The position numbers and the translations under genes were made by a program. The notes under the pieces are model-generated. The model had not been told where the DNA came from. It saw nothing but the letters and a program-made list of their open reading frames with translations, and made no database searches. From an uncultured Clostridia bacterium (GTDB lineage Bacteria > Bacillota > Clostridia > TANB77 > CAG-508), in assembly GCA_947629995.1 (NCBI GenBank), contig CANRFX010000047.1, positions 1 through 9,211 on the forward strand: a stretch of DNA of 9,211 nt. Direction: 5' to 3'. The stretch's first letter is position 1, and each line of letters begins with the position of its first letter. Below are positions 1-8,283 of the stretch, in pieces.

Positions 1-403
1 AAACTTCCTTTTCTTGATTATCATTCTCTTTTACTGTTCCAATTAAATTTGCAGTAATATTGTAATTGTATTTAAAATTTGTCTTTCTATCGCCTTGAAA
101 AATATATTCAAAATTTATTATATATTCATTAATAGATTTAGATGCATAATATCCACAAGACGGAAGGGTTTCCGTATCATAAAAAATATTTGGTTTTAAT
201 GCTACTTCATAGTTACTATTTTTTTGTATTGTATAATTATAAATTGGTAGTATATTTTTTTCATAATCTATAGCATATTTAATAAAAATATCTCCCAGAA
301 GCATTAGTATTACAACAATAATTGCAATAACATAAATACTTTTTTTGTGTGTTTTCTCTTTTTTTATATTCAAATTTCTGTATCGTCTTTTATTTCTGGT
401 CAT
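1..403 (-). CDS. DUF5305-like membrane-anchored protein, C-terminus beyond window
   Basis: Reading leftwards from an ATG at 403, the frame stays open to the window edge (134 codons). The ribosome binding site AGGAAGGAAG lies a few bases upstream, and the start is only 3 bases past the stop of the signal peptidase gene. The N-terminus is very basic (MTRNKRRYRN), followed by one membrane segment at about residues 22-37 and an extracytoplasmic part. That part carries the pattern Y-x-Y-x-IQKNSNYEVALKPNIFYD, then YASKSINEY and FEYIFQGD, which I recognise as resembling DUF5305 proteins. These often sit beside SipW-like signal peptidases in Clostridia and archaea. The function is not known. The operon position suggests an accessory factor in secretion or assembly of the small exported protein upstream; that is inference. 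The family call rests on remembered patterns and was not searched. Confidence 0.8.
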   Translation of the reverse strand, partial: MTRNKRRYRNLNIKKEKTHKKSIYVIAIIVVILMLLGDIFIKYAIDYEKNILPIYNYTIQKNSNYEVALKPNIFYDTETLPSCGYYASKSINEYIINFEYIFQGDRKTNFKYNYNITANLIGTVKENDNQEKEV

Positions 404-406
404 AAT

Positions 407-1552
407 TTATCTTCCTTCCTGATTAAAATAGCTATACAACCAAACAGATGGAAAACCAATATATTTAATATGAAATGTATAAACACCTTTAATTTCTTCT
501 ATTTTTACCCAGTTTGTATCAGGTACATTATTATTGTCCCCTTTTGTTTGATATAATATTGTACCTTTTTCCTTTTTTCGATTAATAACACGGTGTGCAA
601 TATTTTGTTCTTCTTTTGTATAAATAATAATTGTGTTTTCAGATATTTTTTTTAATTCGTCTTCATTCAATTTCTTAAAAATAAGAACATCTCCTCGACT
701 AAATGTTGGAAACATACTATTTGAAAGAATCGTAATTGGTTCATATTTAAAGAACCCCATCATGAAACAAATTAAAGTAATTGATAAAATTACTGCTAAC
801 ACAAAACTAATTTTAGAAAAAATAGTTTCTTGTTTTTTTCTAATGTCTTTTTTTTCTTTTATAAATTTATATTTAAATAAGCCATATACTATGACTGGTG
901 ATAATATTCCAATCGCACCAGTCATAAACCAATTTAAATCTGGTAAAATTGGCAATAGTAAAATTGGTAATTCTTTTGAAATTCTATATACTAAAGGTAA
1001 TATATATGAACCTTTTAAGCTTAAATAAGTGCATAAAATACTATATGAGATTGTTGGTATAATTGTGCTACAAATATATTTAAATATTTCTTCTTTATTA
1101 GAATATAATTCGATTATAACATTATATCTTATTTCTATTAATAATAGTAAAATTGTTATTGTTATCAATGCTAATTTATCTTTTTTATTTCTAATTGCAA
1201 CTATACCTCTTGTAACTTCTATACCAATGATTGGAACAATTTGCAAAATTATATTTTTTACAATAGATAAAGCATCATGTTTATAAGGACTTTTTGTAAA
1301 TCCTAAAAAAAATCCTGTATAAAAAAAGATAATAATATATATGCAAGAAAGGATTATTAGACGAATAAAATATTTTCTATTTTTACATGGTCTAATATAA
1401 TCTTTCTTGCTTTTTACTAACATAAAAATTAAAACAATTCCCCAAAATATTGCATTTATGATATTATATAAGGTAGGATATTGAGTTTCAAAATGGATTG
1501 TAACAAATAAATAAATAATTAAAAATGATATTATTTCCTTATTTTTGTACAT
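407..1552 (-). CDS. SipW-like (S26B) signal peptidase I with large polytopic N-terminal domain
   Basis: This membrane serine protease would remove signal peptides on the outer face of the cytoplasmic membrane. The C-terminal third carries the S26 boxes: SNSMFPTFSRGD with the probable nucleophile Ser279, AHRVI with His320, and TKGDNNNVPD with Asp339/Asp345. A His in place of the Lys general base marks the ER/SipW type (S26B) rather than the LepB type. A membrane segment at about 247-266 precedes the catalytic part, and a second one usually follows; a short hydrophobic end is visible near 364-376. Residues 7-225 form an extra membrane domain with about six or seven hydrophobic segments, making the protein 381 aa against roughly 180-200 for SipW. 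The start overlaps the upstream exported-protein gene by 14 bases, which suggests translational coupling. The likely substrate is that neighbour. Confidence 0.9.
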   Translation of the reverse strand: MYKNKEIISFLIIYLFVTIHFETQYPTLYNIINAIFWGIVLIFMLVKSKKDYIRPCKNRKYFIRLIILSCIYIIIFFYTGFFLGFTKSPYKHDALSIVKNIILQIVPIIGIEVTRGIVAIRNKKDKLALITITILLLLIEIRYNVIIELYSNKEEIFKYICSTIIPTISYSILCTYLSLKGSYILPLVYRISKELPILLLPILPDLNWFMTGAIGILSPVIVYGLFKYKFIKEKKDIRKKQETIFSKISFVLAVILSITLICFMMGFFKYEPITILSNSMFPTFSRGDVLIFKKLNEDELKKISENTIIIYTKEEQNIAHRVINRKKEKGTILYQTKGDNNNVPDTNWVKIEEIKGVYTFHIKYIGFPSVWLYSYFNQEGR

Positions 1553-2030
1553 ATTCTACTATTCCTGTTATTGTTCTTGTTTTAACAGATGGTACTTCAG
1601 TAGTATCCTTGATATATTCCACTTTTACAGTAAATGTCGTTTGCTCACCTGCTTTTAGCTCATGTGCAACTTCTGTTGTAACATAATTAATTGCTGGTGA
1701 TCCATCACTTTGTTCTTGGAAAATTATATTATCTAATTTAGCATCAATTGTACCAGCATTTTCTATTGTTACTTCATATGTGATACTATCTCCTGGCTTA
1801 ACTAACTTTGAATTAAATGTTATACTTGTATTAGTATATTGTGGATCTCCAGGATCACATCCTTCACTAAATTCTTGTGTTGCTATATTAATAATTTTTA
1901 CGTCCCATACACCTATAATTTCAGCTGTTCCGTTTACTGTTAATTGAGTAGCAAATGCTGAATAACCTACTGCCATTGTTAATATTACAAGTAGCAAAGC
2001 TACTATGATAATATTTTTACTACTTTTCAT
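1539..2030 (-). CDS. Small exported protein with SipW-type signal peptide (TasA/CalY-like)
   Basis: The 163-residue protein begins with a short basic start (MKSSK) and a hydrophobic core at about 7-22. GYSAFA|TQLTVNGTAEI follows, the hallmark of substrates cut by SipW-type peptidases, with probable cleavage after Ala27. The mature part looks like a single beta-sandwich domain with the stretch VKPGDSITYEVTIENAGTIDAK, typical of DUF11/Ig-like or TasA-type extracellular proteins. It is acidic, and a cytoplasmic role is unlikely. It is the first gene of the operon with the signal peptidase and the DUF5305-like gene, so peptidase and substrate are made together. In Bacillus the equivalent TasA/CalY proteins form extracellular fibres or biofilm matrix; whether this one polymerises is unknown. 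The ribosome binding site is weak (GAGAGAAG about 11 bases upstream). Confidence 0.85.
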   Translation of the reverse strand: MKSSKNIIIVALLLVILTMAVGYSAFATQLTVNGTAEIIGVWDVKIINIATQEFSEGCDPGDPQYTNTSITFNSKLVKPGDSITYEVTIENAGTIDAKLDNIIFQEQSDGSPAINYVTTEVAHELKAGEQTTFTVKVEYIKDTTEVPSVKTRTITGIVEYVQK

Positions 2031-2079
2031 TGCTTTTTACACTTCTCTCTTTTTTTGGTTAATCATGCACTCTCTATAT

Positions 2080-2108
2080 ATTATATGTGTTTGTTTTTTT
2101 TATGTTAT
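2080..2108 (-). promoter_or_regulatory. Probable promoter of the signal-peptidase operon
   Basis: On the minus strand a perfect TATAAT (2085-2080) is preceded, 17 bases upstream, by ATAACA (2108-2103), which matches TTGACA at four of six positions. It sits just after the tRNA terminator and about 50 bases before the first gene of the operon. The TATAAT lies in an AT-rich stretch, so the -35 box is the weaker half. Confidence 0.55.
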
Positions 2109-2113
2109 TTCTT

Positions 2114-2146
2114 AAAAAAAATAGCAAGTTCTATAATCCTTGCTAT
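2114..2146 (-). terminator. Rho-independent terminator of tRNA-Thr
   Basis: ATAGCAAG (minus strand, 2146-2139) pairs perfectly with CTTGCTAT (2128-2121) around a 10-base loop and is followed by seven T residues. It starts 4 bases after the tRNA 3' end. Confidence 0.9.
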
Positions 2147-2149
2147 AAT

Positions 2150-2225
2150 TGGAGCCAATAGGGAGAATCGAACTCCCGACCTACAGGTTACGAATCTGTT
2201 GCTCTACCAACTGAGCTATATTGGC
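2150..2225 (-). tRNA. tRNA-Thr (anticodon CGU)
   Basis: The 76-base minus-strand gene folds as a standard cloverleaf. The acceptor stem is GCCAATA/TATTGGC, the D arm GCTC/GAGC, the anticodon loop TTCGTAA, the T arm GGGAG/CTCCC with loop TTCGATT, the discriminator base T, and CCA is encoded. The anticodon CGU (2192-2190) reads the threonine codon ACG. In the anticodon stem, pairs 27-30/40-43 are good, but position 31-39 is an A-C mismatch next to the loop. It is a single-gene transcription unit with its own promoter and terminator. Confidence 0.95.
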
Positions 2226-2243
2226 ATATATTTCTCAAAAAAT

Positions 2244-2272
2244 ATCATATACTATTTTAATATTTTTGTCAA
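2244..2272 (-). promoter_or_regulatory. Strong promoter of tRNA-Thr
   Basis: On the minus strand, TTGACA (2272-2267), 17 bases, then TATGAT (2249-2244). This is a near-consensus sigma-A promoter, with transcription expected to start about 10 bases before the tRNA 5' end at 2225. Confidence 0.85.
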
Positions 2273-2298
2273 TTGGAAACTAATATTAAAATAGAAAT

Positions 2299-2341
2299 AA
2301 GAATCAACATATCCTTATTTTTAAAGAACTTGTTGATTCTT
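2299..2341 (-). terminator. Probable terminator after groEL
   Basis: AAGAATCAACA pairs over 11 bases with TGTTGATTCTT around a 21-base loop, starting 15 bases past the groEL stop. On the minus strand it is followed by an interrupted T-rich tract (ATTTCTATTTTAAT), so the signal is good but not perfect. The plus-strand side is also T-rich. Confidence 0.65.
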
Positions 2342-2356
2342 TATTTTCTTTTTATT

Positions 2357-4305
<1,949 letters not shown>

Positions 4306-4328
4306 TTTGTATTACCTCCTTTGATTTT

Positions 4329-4355
4329 TTAGCACTCTGTTTAAGTGACTGCTAA
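4329..4355 (-). promoter_or_regulatory. CIRCE operator (HrcA binding site) of groESL
   Basis: TTAGCACTC (4329-4337), nine bases, then GACTGCTAA (4347-4355). This matches the CIRCE consensus TTAGCACTC-N9-GAGTGCTAA at 17 of 18 positions; one half has C for G at 4349. It lies between the promoter and the groES ribosome binding site, over the expected transcription start, so bound HrcA would block initiation. Confidence 0.95.
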
Positions 4356-4358
4356 TAC

Positions 4359-4385
4359 TTTATACCCTTTTTGTTTAATTGTCAA
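4359..4385 (-). promoter_or_regulatory. Promoter of groES-groEL
   Basis: On the minus strand, a consensus -35 TTGACA (4385-4380) is followed by TATAAA (4364-4359) at a 15-base spacing. TAAAGT at 17 bases is an alternative -10. Either places transcription start at the upstream edge of the CIRCE element. Confidence 0.75.
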
Positions 4386-4468
4386 TACTTTTTTACTTTT
4401 TTCACACAAAGTTCACACATTTATTATATTCGTTGATTTTTATAGGTATTCCATTTTTTTTATTTTCC

Positions 4469-4497
4469 TTGCTTTTTTATATACAAAACGATATAAT
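4469..4497 (+). promoter_or_regulatory. Promoter of the pseudouridine synthase gene
   Basis: TTGCTT (4469-4474), 17 bases, then a perfect TATAAT (4492-4497). Only 6 bases separate the -10 box from the ATG at 4504, so transcription would start at or next to the start codon. Confidence 0.6.
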
Positions 4498-4503
4498 AAG
4501 TTT

Positions 4504-5398
4504 ATGAAAAAATTAATTGTAAATGAAAAATATAATGAGAAAAAATTAAATAACTTTTTACTTTGTTCTATTCCAAATTTATCTTCTAATCTTTTTTATA
4601 AAACTTTAAGAAAAAAAGATATTAAAGTAAATGGTAAAAGAACTTCTGAAAATCTTACACTTCATACTGGTGATGAAGTGTTGGTTTATATTGCAGATAA
4701 ATATTTAGGAACAGATGATAATTTAAATATTTTTTACGAAGATGAAAATATTTTGATTTTAAATAAAACCTTTGGTATAGAAATTATAGGTCAAAATAGC
4801 TTAACCACACTAGTTCATAAAAAATATTCTAACTTTGATTTCAAGCCAATGCCTTGCCACAGACTTGATAGAAATACAACTGGACTTGTTTTATTTGCTA
4901 AAAATGAAAATACTTTAAATATTTTACTTGATAAATTTAAAAACCATGAAATAAAAAAACATTATTATGCTTTGGTCTATGGTATACCAAAAGAAAATTT
5001 TAAAAGATGTGAAGCTTTTTTATTTAAAGATAATAAGAAATCTCAAGTATATATCTCTGATACACCTAAAAAAGGATATCAAAAAATTGTTACCACTTAT
5101 CGTATTTTAAAAAAGAATTCTAATAATACTTGTCTTTTAGATGTAGAAATTGAAACTGGCAAAACACATCAAATAAGAGCCCATCTTGCTCATCTTGGAT
5201 ACCCTATTATCGGAGACCGGGAAATATGGTATAAACGAAATTAACAAAAGTTTTAGTAAAAAATATCAAATGCTTTGCAGTTATTATTTAAAATTTGATT
5301 TTAAAACTGATAGTGGTATTTTGAATTATTTAAATGGAAAAATTTTTACATTAGACTGTCCTTTTACAATTAAAAAAAGAATAATAAAAAATGCTTAA
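4504..5398 (+). CDS. RluA-family pseudouridine synthase, needs a +1 frameshift at 5218
   Basis: It isomerises specific uridines of 23S rRNA (or tRNA) to pseudouridine; the exact target is not visible. Residues 1-64 form an S4 RNA-binding domain (LRKKDIKVNGKR, HTGDEVLVYI). The catalytic domain has CHRLDRNTTGLVLFAKN with nucleophile Asp122, HYYALVYG, and ETGKTHQIRAHLAHLGYPIIGD. I start at 4504 because the S4 domain begins there; an upstream in-frame ATG at 4345 would add an unrelated hydrophobic leader overlapping the groESL promoter. No ribosome binding site is visible. The zero frame runs into CGG at 5218-5220 and stops at 5244 (246 aa). Skipping one base there gives GD-GKYGINEINKSF and the expected C-terminal strand region (MLCSYYLKFDF, FTLDCPF), for 297 aa ending at 5398. 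Nothing else in the gene is damaged. Confidence 0.85.
5218..5221 (+). other. +1 frameshift site CGGG in the pseudouridine synthase gene
   Basis: The zero frame reads ATC GGA GAC CGG GAA and then stops at 5242-5244. Leaving out the C at 5218 (or 5217) gives GGA GAC GGG AAA TAT GGT, that is Gly-Asp-Gly-Lys-Tyr-Gly, the usual conserved motif of this family. The following 59 codons then encode the missing C-terminus. Confidence 0.8.
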
Positions 5399-5410
5399 GT
5401 TTTTAATTTT

Positions 5411-5421
5411 TGTGGTATAAT
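5411..5421 (+). promoter_or_regulatory. Extended -10 promoter of mgtA
   Basis: TGTGGTATAAT holds a perfect TATAAT (5416-5421) with the TGN extension; no good -35 box is seen. Start of transcription would be near 5428, leaving a leader of only about 22 bases with GGAG (5438-5441) as the ribosome binding site. There is no room for a magnesium riboswitch in that leader. Confidence 0.6.
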
Positions 5422-5449
5422 TAAAACTGATAGAAATGGAGTTGATTCT

Positions 5450-8061
5450 ATGTCAAATAATATAAAAGAAGATGTTGATATAAAAAAACTATATGGAAAA
5501 TCAAGTTCTTTAAAAAAAGATGAGTTTTTAGAGACATTTCATATGAAAGAATCTGGTTTGTCAACAACTGAAGTTAATAATCGTATAAATCAATATGGAT
5601 TAAATGAAATTAAACAAGCAAAACCAAAAAAATGGTATCATTACTTTTTTAAGAGTTTATTTAGTCCTTTTAATAGTATTTTACTTGGAATTGCTTGTAT
5701 TTTATTTTATACAGATGTATATTTAGCAGAAGTTCCAAGTTATGCAAATATCATTGTAATTGCTATTTTAGTAATTTCAAGTACACTTTTAGAATTTTTT
5801 GAAGAATATCATTCTAATAAAGCTGCAGAAAAATTAAAAGAATTAGTTGCAACAACAACTACTGTTATAAGAGATGGAAAAGAAACGTCAATACCAATTA
5901 ATCAAATTGTTTTAGGTGATATTGTTATACTTTCTGCTGGAAGTTTAATTCCAGCTGACCTTAGAGTTTTAGACTCAAAAGACTTATATGTTGGACAATC
6001 TTCTTTAACAGGAGAATCAGATGCTGTAAAAAAGACAGAAGAACTTGATACAGACATATCAGATTTAGATAGTATATCAGATTTAAATAATATATGTTTT
6101 ATGGGTACTAATGTTATTAGTCGGTTCTGCAAAATGTGCTGTTATTAAAACTGCTGATGATACTTACTTTGGAAAAGTTGCCCATACTCTATCTAATGGA
6201 AAGCCAAAATCTGCTTTTCAAAGTGGAATCGAAAATATAAGCAAATTATTAATTCGTTTTATGCTAATTCTTATTCCTATTGTTTTTATACTAAATGTAA
6301 ATAAGCATAGTACTGTTACAGCATTTACTTTTGCAGTAGCAATTGCTATTTGTATTACACCTTTATTGCTTCCAGTTATCCTTTCTTCTAGCCTTTCAAA
6401 AGGCGCAGTTAGAATGTCTAAAAAGAAAACCATTGTAAAAAAATTAGATTCAATTGAAAGTTTTGGATCTATTAACATTTTGTGCACAGATAAAACAGGA
6501 ACTCTTACAGAAGACAAGATTGTTCTAGAAAAGTATTTGGATATTTATGGACAAGAAGATTTCCGTATTTTAAAACATGCATTTTTAAACTCTTACTTTC
6601 AAACTGGATTAAGAGGTAATATTGATGAAGCTGTAGTAACTAGAGCTTTGCAAAACGATATGGAAAAATATATTAATCAATATAAATTGGTAGATGAAAT
6701 TCCTTTTGATTTCTCTCGTAGACGTTTATCTGTAATTGTTACAGATGGTACAAAAAAGCAAATGATCACAAAAGGTGCAGTAGAAGAAATTTTAGAAATT
6801 TGCACTATGGTAGATTATCAAGGTAATTTATCACCTATTACTAACCAAATAAAAGAAAATATAAAGAGAATTTCTAAGAATTTAAATAAAGATGGATTAA
6901 GAGTTATTGCTGTTTGTCAAAAAAATGATATTAATGATATTTCTGATTTTAGTATAACTGATGAAAAAAATATGATTCTTTTAGGTTTTATTGGCTTTTT
7001 AGATCCACCAAAAGAAAGTGCAAAATCTGCCATAAAAAAATTAAATGAAGCAGGAATTCGTGTTATTGTTTTAACAGGAGATAACTTAGAAGTTACAAAA
7101 TGTATTTGTAAAAAAGTAGGAATTAATTCTAATACAATTATAGAAGGAAAACAAATTGAAAATTTAAGTGATAATGGTGTTTTAAGATTACTCAAGAAAA
7201 GTAACATTTTTGTTAAACTTTCTCCTATTCAAAAGGCTAGAATTGTTAGACTTTTGCATGAATCTAATAATGTTGTAGGATATATGGGTGATGGAATTAA
7301 TGATAGTCCTTCTTTAATGAATTCAGATGTTGGTATTTCAGTTGATACTGCTGTTGATATTGCAAAAGAATCTGCAGATATTATTTTATTGGAAAAAGAT
7401 TTACATGTTTTATTAGATGGTGTAACAGAACGGCAGAAAAACATTTGGAAATTTAATGAAATATATAAAACTTTCTACTAGCTTTAACTTTGGAGAGGTT
7501 GTATCTGTTATAATTGCAAGTATAATTTTACCATTTCTACCTGAAACTCCAATCCAATTGTTAGTGGAAGGATTACTTTATGATTTTGGTCAATTAACTT
7601 TACCTTTTGACAATGTTGATGAAGAATATTTAAAGAAACCTAGAAAATTTAACATTAATAGTTTAAAGAATTTTATGCTATTTATGGGACCTCTTAGTTC
7701 GGCTTTTGATTTAATTGTTTTTGCTATTTTGCTACTTGTTTTCCACTTAAATGATGCCCCTACTTTCCAAACTATATGGTTTTCTTATAGTATAGTTTCT
7801 AATTTACTCGGTATGCATATTATTAGAACTGCTAAACTTCCATTTATTGAAAGTAATGCTCATAAATTTGTGTACTTCTCATCTATATTGCTATCTATTA
7901 TTGGAATAATTATTCCTTTTACTTGGCTTGGAAATTTAATTGGTCTAGTTCCTATCCCTATGATTTTTATGCCAATTATTATTCTAGTTCCAATTTTGTA
8001 TTGCTTTGTTGCATTGATTGCTAAAAGAATTTATATTAATAAATTTGGTGAATGGATTTAA
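5450..8061 (+). CDS. mgtA: MgtA-type P-type ATPase (P3B), needs two +1 frameshifts at 6122 and 7431
   Basis: This is a membrane ATPase of the magnesium-import family. The reconstructed protein has 869 residues, the normal length. Seen in order: N-terminal cation-ATPase domain; membrane segments at about 73-88 and 99-116; actuator domain with LTGES (Glu189); two more membrane segments; CTDKTGTLT with the phosphorylated Asp347; nucleotide-binding domain (ITKGAVEEI); LTGDN; GDGINDSPS hinge. The C-terminal membrane region has LLYDFGQLTLPFDNVDEE, MGPLSSAFD and HIIRTAKLPFI, specific to MgtA rather than calcium pumps. The zero frame stops at 6148, the second frame at 7481, and the third ends at 8061. 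Both breaks lie at an in-frame CGG where skipping C restores a conserved glycine. The segment-4 motif is TPLLLP, whereas MgtA usually has TPEMLP, so ion choice may differ. GGAG lies 8 bases before the ATG. Confidence 0.85.
6122..6125 (+). other. +1 frameshift site CGGT, first site in mgtA
   Basis: The zero frame reads GTT ATT AGT CGG TTC and ends at a TAA at 6146-6148. Skipping C6122 gives AGT GGT TCT GCA AAA, so the protein reads MGTNVISGSAKCAVIKT, matching the MGTNVVSGTA motif of MgtA. There is no homopolymer here. Confidence 0.85.
7431..7434 (+). other. +1 frameshift site CGGC, second site in mgtA
   Basis: The frame in use reads ACA GAA CGG CAG and ends at TAG 7479-7481. Skipping C7431 gives ACA GAA GGC AGA AAA ACA TTT GGA, that is TEGRKTFGNLMKYIK, matching the EGRKTFGN(I/M)xKYIK motif that opens the C-terminal membrane domain of MgtA. 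There is no homopolymer here. Confidence 0.85.
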
Positions 8062-8095
8062 AAAAATAGCAGATAATTTCTTATCTGCTATTTTT
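8062..8095 (+). terminator. Rho-independent terminator of mgtA
   Basis: AAAAATAGCAGATAA pairs perfectly over 15 bases with TTATCTGCTATTTTT around a TTTC loop, and it begins directly after the mgtA stop codon. The symmetry (A run before, T run after) means it could also stop leftward transcripts from the nuclease gene. Its position supports 8061 as the true end of mgtA, not the premature stops. Confidence 0.92.
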
Positions 8096-8261
8096 GGCTC
8101 CTTTAAGAGAGACGTATGCAAAAAATCCATCTTAAAAAAGTTACTTATTTCCATTTCAAATGTAGCTATAGCAATGGTTTGTTCTAAGTGTCACAATTTT
8201 TAATATTCATTAATCTTGCTGTTACAAAATTTTACCTGCATCATTACTATTTTTAACTATA

Positions 8262-8281
8262 GTTCCACAGCGTGGAACCAC
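8262..8281. repeat. 20-base palindromic repeat, copy 1 (beyond the nuclease stop)
   Basis: GTTCCAC-AGC-GTGGAAC is a 7-base inverted repeat, and the 20 bases match copy 2 at 9001-9020 at 18 positions. It lies 2 bases past the stop codon of the nuclease gene. No T run follows on either strand, so a simple terminator role is not supported. The rest of 8096-8261 shows no gene that I can support. Confidence 0.7.
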
Positions 8282-8283
8282 TA

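Noticed and set aside
2055..2294. Rightward 79-residue reading frame across the tRNA
   Set aside because: It lies antisense over the tRNA gene and its terminator and gives the familiar spurious translation of a tRNA complement.
4345..4503. Longer N-terminus of the pseudouridine synthase from the ATG at 4345
   Set aside because: It would overlap the groESL CIRCE and promoter, lie upstream of the gene's own TATAAT, and add a leader unlike the family; the S4 domain starts at 4504.
5398..5450. Magnesium riboswitch or leader peptide upstream of mgtA
   Set aside because: The space between the extended -10 promoter and the start is only about 28 bases, too short for an M-box or similar element.
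5217..7433. Frame breaks as plain sequencing or assembly errors
   Set aside because: The first lies in CCGGG and could be a run-length error, but the second (AGTCGGTT) and third (GAACGGCA) have no run beyond GG and need an inserted C each time. Kept only as an alternative to be checked with reads.
4504..8061. Both rightward genes treated as simple pseudogenes
   Set aside because: The breaks are all the same kind at the same codon, every segment keeps its motifs with no internal stops, and the terminator sits right after the restored end. Decay cannot be excluded without other strains, but it explains the pattern poorly.
8018..8203. Small coding region after mgtA
   Set aside because: It starts inside mgtA in another frame, runs through the terminator hairpin and has no ribosome binding site or recognisable motif.
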